Assembly (NCBI GenBank): GCA_000149265.1
Contig: CH003098.1
Location: forward strand, 277,279-341,278
Source: Ciona savignyi
Taxonomy: Eukaryota > Chordata > Ascidiacea > Phlebobranchia > Cionidae
DNA: 64,000 nucleotides
Direction of reading: 5' to 3'
Shown: positions 50,301 through 60,590 of the stretch, one piece after another
Layout of the letters: each line of letters starts with the position of its first letter
Position numbering within the stretch: position 1 is the first letter of the stretch
The notes under the pieces: generated by a model
What the model was told of the DNA's origin: nothing
What the model saw: the letters and a program-made list of their open reading frames with translations, nothing else
Databases searched by the model: none
Position numbers and translations under genes: made by a program

Positions 50301-53300
50301 CGCCCCGACATCTACCAGAAGGAATAATGGAATCGCAATAAAACTTGGTGATTTGATAGACAGCATGACCTAAATATGCAAAAACTAAAACTTTAGATAA
50401 TAAATTTAGGGGAATTCCCCTTGGACGTTAAAAAACAAAACGGTCATTTTTTCTAAAAAAATAGCGTTTTGGGCCTTAGCGCTTGAACGGCTGCTCCAAT
50501 TTGAATCATATTTGGTGGAATCCAAGTGCATTTGTCACTGATTTAACACTTAGAAGAAATAAAAAAATTACCTATGAAAATACCCTAAAAATGAGATTTT
50601 GTTCTCAAATCATGATTTTGACAAGCATGCCATGTTGCCCCGACATCTACCAAAAGGAATATTGGAATCGAAATGAAAATTTAACATATTTTGACAACAT
50701 GGTTTAGATATGCAGAAACCAAAAATTTTTAGGTGATAAATCTAAGGGAATTCCCCCGGATGCGTTAAAAACCAACAACGGTATTTTTTCTAAAAAACTA
50801 GCTTTTTTGGACATATCGCTTGAACGGCTGCTTCAATCTGATTCAGATTTGGTAGAATGTAAGTGCATTGCCTACTTATTTAATAATTAGAAACAATAAA
50901 AAAATTATTTAGGGAAATACCCTAAAAATAAGATTTTGTTCTCAAATCATGATTGTGACAGGCATGGCATGACGCCCCGACATCTACCAGAAGGAATAAT
51001 GAAATATTAATAAAACTTTGTCATTTGTTAGACAACATGGTCTAGATACGCAGAAACAAAATTGTGGGTGATAAATATAGGGGAATTTCCCGAAGACGTT
51101 AAAATCCAAAACGGTTATTTTTCTAAAAAAATAGCTTTTTGGGGCATAGCGTTTAAACGGCTGCTCTAATTTTTATCAGATTTGGTGGAATGCCGGATCG
51201 TTAGCCACCCTGTGTCAATTAAAAGAAAGAAAACATTTACTTAGGGTAACACCCTTAAAAACGAAGATATGTTCCTTAATCATGATTGTGACAGGCATGT
51301 CACATTGCACTGACATCTCCAACAAGGTTTCGTCAAATTGGATTAAAACTTTAATTATTGTTAGATAACATGACCCACATATGTAAAAACAGAAAGTTAT
51401 GTACTAAACCCATGGGGAATTCTCCGAAGCCATGAAAAACTAAATCGGACTGTTTTAGGAATTTCGCTTTATTTCAATACATCACTTCAAAAAAAGCTTT
51501 AATTTAAAACACATGTGTGATGAAATCTACGTAAATCTAACAGGATTGTTCATTTTTTAACTACACATAAAGAAGAAGTTTGGTTTGATAACTATGGGAC
51601 CCATGCGTTTATGCTTGCAGAAACAAAAACTACATACACAGTGTTAAATACAAAATGTGGTTAGGGACCCTGTAACATGAATATATGGCATACGACATGT
51701 GTTTTACAAATAGTAGTGGTTAAATACGTGGTTGACACTCTCTGGTTTAAATAATGTTTTCCACAGGTCTTATTCGATTCTTTGGGAATATATCACTCAA
51801 TAACGGGCCTCTGTGTTTGATGGAGTTGTACCCAACCTTTTTAAATGTGTTGTTTAGTTTCATTGAATGTAATGAGATACCCAAGAAACAAGTTGCCTTT
51901 GAAACACTTGGTGTAATTGGTGAGACGCTAGAAGGAAAACAACTTTTATCCGATCAAGGTAAGTGCTAAATGTTATTGATGATGTTTAATATATTGATTG
52001 ATATTCAAAAGAAGGAAAAAAGGAAATAATATATTTATGCAGGATATCTTATTCCCAGCAAATGGAAAATAACAGGGGCAATATAATACAGACCATGTTC
52101 AGTTTTAGTACACCCGTATGATTAGTGTGGGGTTAGTGCGACTAGTGCGTTGTCTCTCAGGTTGCTGGTTTGAAAATGGTTGTTAGTTAGTCAGTTATGT
52201 ACTTGGGCAAGGCACTTAATGAACATTGTCTGAACCCTGTGGAATGATGGGTTTCACCAAATTAAAGAAACATCTAATTCATAAACAACACACTGCAAAG
52301 GCAATGGTAACCTAAAAGTGGGCCCAAGTAAACTGACGTTACCATGTGTTAACGCCCCTTACGTTTCCTATCCAAGGGGATGAACATAAATATCCTGTTC
52401 TATTCTATCCTCGTGACCACTCGAGTTACCAAAGTATAGCAGTTTATTGAATATGATGGATATAGATATTCTTAGTGTTTTGTTTAACATGCTAATTCAT
52501 TAGGGTAACATTTGGTAAATGCCTTGACTAAATACAACTAAATCACTTACTTCTGATTTCTATCATACAGCATTTAGTCTCATGGTTGACATTGCATGAA
52601 CTAACCAGCCAAACTTTTTAAATTGACTAGAAGTAATGTAAATGCTTATTATATCAAGTATTAAGTCAGTTGTGTCCCTTAGAATTTGTAAACTAACTAA
52701 ATAACTTTCGCGTTACACCTAGCAGTTATGTGTAAATGTTTTCAGGAGAGAATTTTACCTGTGCTTTGAAAGAGGTTTTCCAAGTCTTAAGATATGGCAA
52801 GCAAGATTTGAGACTTATTGCTGTTCAATGTGTCACTTCCTTACTCGACCACAAAAAGGTGCACCATTTAAAAATAGATGTTTCAATTCATGCAAGATCG
52901 AAACTTAGTGATGATTGCATATTGCCTAAGGCTTGATTTGTTATTCAGTTTAGTCGATTTACACCAACAAAACGTTTTTCGGCCAGGAGTTTTGCGTGTG
53001 TGTGGATATACACTTATAACTAGAACTAAAGATGAAAATAATGGTGTAGTATAAAAATAATTTTATATTGATATGCATATTACTATCGTCATTGAACACC
53101 AATTAATTTCTTAAGCAAGGCACTTTTTTGACCTTGTCTCAGCTAAAGAATTAGTAAAGTAAAATAATTATTAGGGCTGTGCAAATACGTAGATTCTTAT
53201 AACGCTTAACCGATCAAAGAAAAAACGGTTGTTAACTTAGCCTCGTGTTCGCTATCGCTAGTACTAAGTAATGAGAAGAGCCTGGAAAAAAAGCGCTCGG

Positions 53301-55152
53301 GAGTGCGTCTGTGCCTGTGGTCCTGTATTGAAACTAGGCCAACGTGACCGTAGGTCAAATCGCCAATTAAAGCAATAAACACCGTGACGAGATACGTTTA
53401 GCAACGCGACGAGTTATTGGTAGCATCGCGAATAGCTGCGGTTAGCAACGCTACGACCTACAAAATCATACTTACTCAAATCGAACTCGAGGCCTCTACC
53501 GTAACTCGCCCCATCACTAATAGTAGGCCTACTGCGCAACGGGAATCGTCAAATTATCTCACGCCTACCCTCGGGTTACCGGAGCTATTGTATTGTATTG
53601 TGTATGATTAACACATTCTTTTAATTTAATAGAACCCATTGAATCGCTGGGTTTAGGCAATTTTCGGTAAGTGCCTTGCCCAAGGACACAACTAACTAGC
53701 TAGCGACCAGTTTCGTACCTACAACCATTCGGCTGAAAGGCGACACACTAAACTACCAGACTAAGCTGTTGCACTGTCGGTTAAAATAGACCGTCGTGTC
53801 ATTCAAATAAAAATTAATACTGCACTTGATTTTCAGCAGTGATTTTTTTACTTACCAATAACTGTGTTACGTTTGATGTTTTTTTTTTATAAATTAAATT
53901 TATCTTCTTAACATTCTGACCAGATAGCCAAAAAATAGAGTGCCACGCTACAATTAAACGCCACTGTAGGGGGTTAAAAACTAGAGTAGCTCAATTGGAG
54001 GTGTTACGGAAAATGCTAGTCTTGGCTGCAAAAGCTAACTACTTTACTTAGGATAGGATATTCATGTTTATCCCCGTGAATGTGAAAACCAAGGGACAAT
54101 CGTCAGATAACCTCGCGCCTACCGTTAGTTTACAGGATATATTGCAGTATGTTGTGTATAATTCACATGTTTTTTTAATTTTGTGGAACTCATTAATCTG
54201 CTGGGTTCAGGCAATGTCCATTAAGTGCCTTGGCAAAGGACACATCCGACTAGCTAGCGACCAGTTTAGAAGCTGCAACCCTTTGGCTGAAAGGCGATGC
54301 ATTAAACCACCAGACTAATCTATATCTATTTAAAAATATAATAAACAGCACAATTTAAATAATAACGGTGTTAATGTTATGTTTCAACAGATCCATGAAG
54401 ATAGTTTGGAGCTTGCCTATGCAATCACTTTCCCATGGTTTCAACTAATATCCAACAATCCAATCGATTCTATCATCAGCTTATGTAAACAACCCTTTCC
54501 TGACATCCGCTGTTCAGGATATGCTCTGGTAAGTCTCGAACTAATTACTTATGTGTTAACATATTTTTAGGATAGGATATTCATGTTTATTCTCGTGAAT
54601 TGGATTTACCAAGGGCGTTAACACACGGCGAATCGTCAGATCCCCTCGCGCCCACCGTCGGATTCATTGAGCTATTGCAGTGTGTTGTGTAGGATTCACA
54701 CGTTCCTTTAATTTGGTAGAACCCATTAATCCGCTGGGTTCAGGCAATTTCCGTTGCCCAAGTATACAGCGGACTAGAAGCGACCAGTTTCGTACTTACA
54801 ACCCTTCGGCTGAAAGGCGACACACTAACCCATCAAGCTAATTAGTTTGACAATTTTCATTATTTCCTGTGTTTTAAAATTTTCTTTCCAGCTAAACACA
54901 GTGGCGGAGTCCAGATGGGGAGTTGAAGTTATGGTTGAAGTCGCAACCCTTGTAGAATTCCTGCTTGATCGAGCTACTGAGTCCGAAAGAATGTGTAAAG
55001 ACGCCAAATTCGCAGTTGTAAAAACCCTCTCTAAGGCTGATAATGTTGCTAGCGTGTTTGGGAATCAAAATTACCTACGATTCCGGCAGTTCGTAAACGA
55101 GGGACCGTATTACGTTGGCACTCAGTTGTCAGTTGCCATTGATGAAGCTTAA
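47360..55152 (+). CDS. PSMD5: 26S proteasome assembly chaperone PSMD5 (S5b), 510 aa
   Basis: Nine exons: 47360-47535, 48800-48944, 49254-49508, 49728-49818, 49882-50043, 51767-51958, 52746-52858, 54391-54528, 54892-55152; phases agree, 511 codons with TAA. PSMD5/S5b is an all-helical ARM/HEAT-like cytosolic protein that binds the Rpt ATPases during assembly of the 19S base and is not part of mature 26S proteasomes. Diagnostic blocks include VDPVDVAVQLSSSIQKGL, SDIVRFRVYE, DSDSDPFSDLYVPG followed by LIRFFGN, EGKQLL, QPFPDIRCSGYAL and FGNQNYLRFRQFVNEGPYYV. Length is close to the human protein (about 504 aa). Adjacent to and convergent with the acyl-CoA synthetase gene. Introns contain at least seven SINE copies or fragments and a satellite-like array, making this small gene nearly 8 kb. 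Confidence 0.93.
47605..48125 (+). repeat. SINE (Cics-1-like) interrupted by a 379-bp insertion
   Basis: The SINE reads CTTTCAGTCGAAGGGTTACA...AACTGGTCTCTAGCTAGTTG up to 47649 and resumes GCTAGTTGGTTGTGTCCATG at 48029 through the tail GGGGATAAACAGGAATATCC. The interrupting element is described separately. Confidence 0.8.
47650..48028. mobile_element. Non-autonomous hAT-like element inside the SINE
   Basis: Flanked by the 8-bp direct repeat GCTAGTTG (47642-47649 and 48029-48036), with termini CCCGTATGG and CCATACTGG that are inverted repeats at 8 of 9 positions. An 8-bp target duplication is characteristic of the hAT superfamily. The interior has repeated GTGTGCA motifs (AACTCGAGTGTGCA-like) and no coding capacity. 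Confidence 0.7.
49590..49672 (+). repeat. SINE 3' fragment (Cics-1-like)
   Basis: GTGGGCGCAATGTGACCAGA, TTTTCCGTGTGTTAACC and GTGATAAACATGAATACCCT. It lies in the PSMD5 intron between the exons ending at 49508 and beginning at 49728. Confidence 0.6.
50205..51747. repeat. Repeat element with four tandem units of about 335 bp in a PSMD5 intron
   Basis: Units start at 50285, 50620, 50957 and 51290 with the anchor GACAGGCATGGCATGTCGCC-like motif, giving periods of 335, 337 and 333 bp. Each contains GACATCTACCAGAAGG, GGGGAATTCCC and AACGGCTGCTCCAATTT. The flanks (ATGGGTCCCATTTG at the left; GTGGTTGACACTCTCTGG at the right) are shared with a single-unit relative at 59455-60112, so the array lies inside a larger dispersed element. 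The fourth unit is the most diverged. Confidence 0.85.
52112..52415 (+). repeat. tRNA-derived SINE (Cics-1-like), full-length but diverged
   Basis: The head TTAGTGCGACTAGTGCGTTG is followed by TACTTGGGCAAGGCACTTAA, CATAAACAACACACTGCAAA, CCATGTGTTAACGCCCC and a tail with TCCTGTTCTATTCTATCC. It lies in the PSMD5 intron before the exon at 52746. Confidence 0.75.
53537..53768 (-). repeat. tRNA-derived SINE (Cics-1-like)
   Basis: Reverse-oriented: GGGAATCGTCAAATTATCTC, TATTGTATTGTATTGTGTAT, AACCCATTGAATCGCTGGGT, CCCAAGGACACAACTAACTA and the head GGCTGAAAGGCGACACACTA. First of three same-strand copies in one PSMD5 intron. Confidence 0.75.
54051..54318 (-). repeat. tRNA-derived SINE (Cics-1-like)
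   Basis: Reverse-oriented and near full length, from GGATAGGATATTCATGTTTA through GACAATCGTCAGATAACCTC to GGCTGAAAGGCGATGCATTA. It ends about 70 bp before the PSMD5 exon at 54391. Confidence 0.8.
54570..54838 (-). repeat. tRNA-derived SINE (Cics-1-like)
   Basis: Reverse-oriented and near full length, from GGATAGGATATTCATGTTTA through TGCAGTGTGTTGTGTAGGAT to GGCTGAAAGGCGACACACTA. It fills most of the last PSMD5 intron (54529-54891). Confidence 0.8.
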
Positions 55153-55267
55153 AAGCATCGTACGCATTTTTACTGTCTTTGGCGAAACACTAACTGTACA
55201 AAATGTTGCAACTTGATAAAGTTCATTTTTCGAGGTATTCGTATTGTCTCAATGTAGGCATTATTCA

Positions 55268-55273
55268 AATAAA
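55268..55273 (+). terminator. Polyadenylation signal AATAAA of PSMD5
   Basis: Canonical hexamer 116 nt after the PSMD5 stop codon. Confidence 0.7.
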
Positions 55274-55505
55274 TAGGTCTTGTTCGGTCGCATAGTCCAA
55301 TGACTCCAATCGGTTAGTACCTCAGGTGGTTGGTAGAAACTAGCACAGTTATTTATCAGTAATGTTCTTTCGCAAAGCGGACATCGCGTGAGAATCAATG
55401 GGTTGAAATGTACAGCATTCATATGCGATAGAGTGAAATAGCCGTGATAAGAGAACACGATTATCCTACTAACTGTAGAGTTGTGCTTGTAGATGATGCA
55501 AAGAC

Positions 55506-55511
55506 TTTATT
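55506..55511 (-). terminator. Possible polyadenylation signal of the acyl-CoA synthetase gene
   Basis: AATAAA on the minus strand, about 600 nt beyond the stop codon and about 230 bp from the convergent PSMD5 signal. Other A-rich hexamer variants lie nearer, so this is tentative. Confidence 0.3.
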
Positions 55512-56032
55512 TGATCCCGATATCATTCACACCTTTTGTCACGATGTCTCTGTATTGCGTTATGAAACAATGTGTCCACATACATTACTATTGATCGTAC
55601 ACCAATAAGAGGATATGGCTATTCGTCTGCAGTACGGCGCTTAACACTGGGAAAACTAGAAGGGCGAAAGCTGGATAGAGGGAAACAGCCCACTAAAATA
55701 AAGATTATGACATAACAGATACGATATGTCAGTGGAACACCATGATGTAAAGGTTAAACCAGGGGTCGGAAATTAAAACAAACATGACTGCAGGCAAAAT
55801 ACAAATTGTGCGAGGTGGGTAGTAAGGAGATGTTAATAACGAGGTAACTGGAGGTAAAACGAATACAAGTTTTTCGCCGTGCAATTTATAGACAGTTCCG
55901 CTCACGAGGTTAGTTAAAATGTGTTTAAAAAAAGGAAAATTATTAACAAATAAAATATTTTGACACACCGTGTTAAGTAATGTGAGGAAACGATAATATT
56001 GACATTTACAAGGTTTAAGAGGAATTTTTATC

Positions 56033-56108
56033 ATTCCAAGGACGTTTTTTGTATAAGAGTCGGTATATGTATCGGTCACGTTAACCATTCCGCCACACGA
56101 CCGAACAA
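56033..56108 (-). repeat. Second SINE family copy in an enzyme gene 3' region
   Basis: Minus-strand head GGTCGTGTGGCGGAATGGTT followed by AACGTGACCGATACATATAC, with the A box visible. It lies immediately 3' of the acyl-CoA synthetase stop codon (56111), so it is probably part of that mRNA's 3' UTR. Confidence 0.6.
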
Positions 56109-56110
56109 GT

Positions 56111-59100
56111 TTAAGAGGAATCTCGCAGCAAACGTCTAAGGATCTTTCCGCTTGGTGACTTCGGAATGCACTGTACAAATACAACTCCTCCGCGCAATTG
56201 CTTGTAGTCCGCCAGTTTTTCTGTAAATAAACCAGTGTAGCTAGCATTTAATTTAAAATAAGTTATCTAAATGTCGGAACTATCATCATTTGTGACTATA
56301 TAGGTTAAGCACCTTTCAGGTAAATAAACACTTCATATTTTGTCAATGTAGAATCACGCTTCACAATATAGGCTTTCGGCACTTCGCCGTAATGACCGAC
56401 ATTATCTGGTACACCGATAACAGCCGCGTCCGCAATTTTGGAATGTTCCAGTAATACTGATTCCACCTCGGTCGGAGAAACCTAAACACAGAAAAAAATT
56501 CTGCTATAAAGATTGTGAAAAATAAGGTAGTATACTAATGTTAATCGACAGGATACTAAAATGATTGAAGATTTGCAGATACCGTTACACTATTTATAGA
56601 TCTCTATGCGGACAAGATGTGTCCTGTCGTTAGTGCATCGTTCTGTCATCGTTTTATAGTATATTTTTGTCTTAGAAATCACAGGGGATATGCCCCAAAT
56701 TGTCCCGAGGGTTACGCAGAAAATAATAAAAAAGGTAAAAGTAAATTAAAAAACAACGGGACTTCTTATTCTAATCGAATGGAACATATACCTAACAGAA
56801 GTTACCATTTTTGTTGGATTAACGCTCCGATAAAAAAAAACAAATATTTTGGGTTAACCGACAATATGAACAACTTGCAAATTATGCCTATTCGGGAAAC
56901 TTGATTAATTGCAATGTTACTAGTTTTCATACAATGCGTAAACCATCAACGCTCACCTGAGAACCGCCGGCTTTAATGAGATCTTTGATTCGATCCACCA
57001 CATATACGTTTCCACCATCATCGTAGTAACCCACATCACCCGTCTTCAACCATCCATCGTTGTCAAATAAATTCTTTGTTGCTTCCGGGTTATTTGCGTA
57101 CCCCAACGTTGCTACCTGAACATATGGGATGTTTAAGGTACCAGGTTACAAATTTTGCAACTTCATTGATCGTCTCAGCACTTAACGTAACTATTTTTAC
57201 AATACTTTCCTATAAAAGATTTTTTCGAAAGTATTTTTTTGGTTGAACAATTTGGAACAAAAATTCAGCTGAGAAGTCAAAGTTACAAAAAAGTTAAACG
57301 AATAATTAGTAACGTGCAAAATGTATATACACATATTCTCGTATACTTGAGGTCCCTTGAACAGCATTTCTCCCAACTCCCATGGGCCGAGGGATTTTCT
57401 CGTCGTGATATCAACAACCTACATATAATTAAATTAGATCAGTACTTAGAACAAGGTAATTTTTAAGGTTGTTTACTGTACCTTCATAACAGCGTTAGGT
57501 GCAACAAAGCCGCTCGAACCCTTTCGAGAAAGAACTGGGTCACTTCCAAGAAGAGGCACTCCTTCCGTTAATCCGTACACTTGAAAAAATATCAAGTGGG
57601 CTTTTACTAATTACTGCATGTTTGGTTTTTGTAGTTGCTTTTTACCTTCAACAATTGCGCTTATGCCAAGCTTTTTTTTCAGATTTCTTTTTATTTCTTC
57701 AAGTAGGGGAGCAGCACCCGTAGAAATTGCAACTAATGAAGACATGTCATATTTTTCTAAAGTCGTCATTGGGCATTCCGTCATTTCGAGAAACAGCGGG
57801 GGAAGTGCCGTTATATGCGTCACCTGACAAGTTTAAGGTAAATAAGTGGATTCTCGCGTTTATCTTCTGTCTTGGAAAACGAAAAATGTAAGGCTGTAAC
57901 CACATAACATGATATTGTTTATTGGAGAAAAAAATATCTTACTTTATACTTATCAATCGCACCAAGCAAATTTTCCACAGTTGTGTTCTGCTGCATAATT
58001 TGTGTGCAGCCCTGAAGCAGATGACTGAAGAAATGCACTAACCCCGAGAGGTGGAACGTCGAAGTCACAATGTACGTAACACTTTCTCGACTTCTTTTCG
58101 ACAGCAAACTATAAAAAATACACCAATTGATGAAAATATAATTGGCTTTTTAAAGGTCTGTGCAGAATTACATTGACGTACACATTCAGGCGACAGATGG
58201 TTGCTTCATTTAATGCAGGCTCACAGGTTAAAAGGTAAGTTTACAAAGGGATAGCGTGCTCACGTATACCTTTTAGAATCAAACACCTGTTTTTTAGCAA
58301 GAAAGTGTGTGTGTGAACTAGCACCAACGCATGTCGTCAATTTCCGAATACCAAGGGTTACTTTCGATACAGTTTAGACGTTAAAGTTTTTCATTATTTA
58401 AATTTACGGGGTCCAGCAACGTTCATTAAAAGCATTGCAAAAACATTAAAAACAATCTAGTATAAATCGGTGATTTGAAGATAAAATTCAAATAGAAAAA
58501 TTCTTAAACCTACCGAAACACTTCCAGAGTTATGGTCAATCCATAGTTATTGACTTGTATAAGTTTGGGTGGTCCGGTTGTTCCACTGGACATGTACAAG
58601 CAGGCTACGTCATTGTAAACGTCAATGTTAATGTCCGTGGGTACACCTGATTAAATTTGTATTTTACTATGTCCGGCCGGTTGGTCTAACGATTAAGTGC
58701 GTCGCCTTTCAATCGAAAGGTTGCAGGTACGAAACTGGTCGCTAGCTAGTCGGTTGTGTCCTTGGGCAACGCACTTTACGGACATTGCCTGAACCCAGCG
58801 GATTAATGGATTCTACCAAGTTGAAGAAACGTGTCTATCATATACAACACACTGCAATAGCTCCGGTAACCCGACGGTGCGCGCGAGGTGATCTGACGAT
58901 TGCTCGTGTGTTAACCCTCTTCCCCTTGGTTTTCCCATTAAAGGGGATAAACATGAATATCCTATCCTATCCTATCCTACTAATTCACTTATTTAAAACC
59001 TCATAATTTTTTACTTAACTTATAACTTTCAAATTTTGACTTAATTATTTTAAATCTTATGATAACTATTCCTACCTTCTATACTTCCGCGTTTAATCAA

Positions 59101-60551
59101 GTTCGCAAAGCAATTGTCTGAATGTTTGTCTTCTCCAAACTGGTAAAACTAATAACCGAGTTAAAGCATGAACTTCAAATAAGATTACACTAAAACAATC
59201 CTACTTGAATATTCTTTGTTTCCTCCGAAATTTCAATAAACTTCTTTTTAAGCTCCATTGTTGTGAACATCAGTTTTGGTGTAACTATTTGCAACTGACG
59301 CCGAATTTCGTCTTTCAAATATGTATAAATTAATTAAACAAAGTAAGAACCAATTATAAAATTAGAAATAAATTTTTTAATAAGGCGTTATTCCATTAAT
59401 GTATTTTATGAATACACCGTTATTGCGAAACGTTAAAATGTGTTTAACTGGTTATGGTATTGGTCTCTTTCGAAAAAATGCACATATTTGTTTGTCCGTA
59501 TTTTCTTTTGATATTTTCTGAAACTCCTTAAGATAAAGTGTTATCAAATCGGATTAAAACTTTAAAAATGTTAGATAACATAATATAATTATGTAGAAAT
59601 TCACATTTTGAGTAGTAAATCCAGGGGAATTTTCCGAGATCGCGTAAGAACTAATGGGATATTTTACAGGAAGTTGGCTTTCGGAGCAACGCGCTCGACA
59701 AAAGCTCTGACTTAGATACGATAGTGGACTATAAGTCCGTCATCCAAAATCTTTATTTTTTGTTTTAAATAAAAGGAAATTTATCAAATAAATATAAGTT
59801 TTTTCCATATACCTTCGTTAACTGAGTTCCGGTAATTCCCCAGAAACACAGCCCTACTCAAATGAGTAATCGGAAACGCCTTTTGGGCACAAAAGGGGTT
59901 GATTCAATGAAATGAATTAAAATTCATGAGATTTAAAAAATATGAATTAGATGTGTTTAGGTGAATCTAGGATCCTTATTCCTGTTCGACCCAATAAATA
60001 AAAAGATACTGATTGTAGTTATGGTCCCCGGTTGCATAAACATATATCGTATAGTCGGAATCTGTTTTGCAAACAGCGGTGATAAAACATGTGGTTGACA
60101 CTCTCTAGGTATATCGTTGCTCTACTTAGACACTAGAGTTCTGACCGCGCAGTACTTACCAGTAGTGTGAATATGTTTGAAGGGCGCAAAAGTAGCACCG
60201 CACAATGCAATAGCCAAAACCAGGATCTGTTGTTGATAAGAGTTTGGGCTTAAAACCCCAACAACCTCCCCTCTTCGCAAACCATCCCGGTACAGTGCGT
60301 TCGCACATTTCAGAATTAGTTCTTTAACGCGGGAATACGTGTATCGTTGTCCGTCGTGGTCTAAGTCAATCTGTTTTAGAAAATGTTACGAAACTTAACT
60401 TTTCTAGCGATCATTTTTATTTGTTACTCCAGCTTACCCACGCAGTTGCATCTCCATAGGAATCAATTGTCTTGATAACATGCTGGCCGAATGGCAAAGA
60501 AGGAACAGCTATGTCTCGGTAAATGCTTTTTACAACCTTGTCTTTGTTCAT
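56111..60551 (-). CDS. Acyl-CoA synthetase / 4-coumarate-CoA ligase-like adenylate-forming enzyme, 502 aa
   Basis: Eleven exons on the minus strand: 60551-60438, 60370-60160, 59311-59205, 59139-59076, 58646-58514, 58108-57943, 57823-57646, 57579-57482, 57115-56957, 56481-56313, 56220-56111; phases agree, 503 codons with TAA. The ANL superfamily activates a carboxylic acid as an adenylate with ATP and then transfers it to CoA. Core motifs are in order: P-loop [10 protein letters not shown] (184-193), YGLTEG (326-331), [11 protein letters not shown] (378-388) with the hinge [12 protein letters not shown] from 397, and the C-terminal catalytic Lys in PSPSGK-like SPSGKILRR (Lys 492). There is no N-terminal transit peptide and the C terminus RDSS is not a PTS1 signal, so it is probably cytosolic. 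Closest in plan to 4CL/luciferase-like enzymes; the substrate cannot be read from the sequence. Confidence 0.9.
58672..58976 (+). repeat. tRNA-derived SINE (Cics-1-like), best-preserved full copy
   Basis: Full-length reference copy in this window. The head GTCCGGCCGGTTGGTCTAAC then GATTAAGTGCG is an A-box-like start, AAGGTTGCAGGTACGAAACT a degenerate B box, followed by the body and a 3' end of repeated TCCTATCC. It is opposite in strand to its host gene and lies in the intron between the enzyme's fourth and fifth exons. Confidence 0.9.
59455..60112. repeat. Single-unit relative of the PSMD5 intronic repeat element
   Basis: Shares with 50205-51747 the left flank (ACATATTTGTTTGTCCGTAT), the unit blocks TCGGATTAAAACTTTAA and CCAGGGGAATTTTCCGAG, the ATAGTTATGG/CCCGG region and the right end GTGGTTGACACTCTCTAGG. 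Here the unit occurs once instead of four times. It lies in the second intron of the acyl-CoA synthetase gene. Confidence 0.7.
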
Positions 60552-60590
60552 TTTTAAAAATATTACTATCAGAACTGGAAAAAACTCCTT
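60552..60590 (-). promoter_or_regulatory. 3' splice acceptor before the acyl-CoA synthetase start codon (probable SL trans-splice site)
   Basis: Minus strand GGAGTTTTTTCCAG ends at 60575, leaving a 23-nt leader before the ATG at 60551. This is the same arrangement as at the other three complete genes of the window. Confidence 0.5.

Noticed and set aside
55729-56247. 172-codon minus-strand open frame at the 3' end of the acyl-CoA synthetase gene
   Set aside because: It overlaps the enzyme's last exon in the wrong frame and runs through a SINE relic; the spliced frame carries the conserved SPSGK motif instead.
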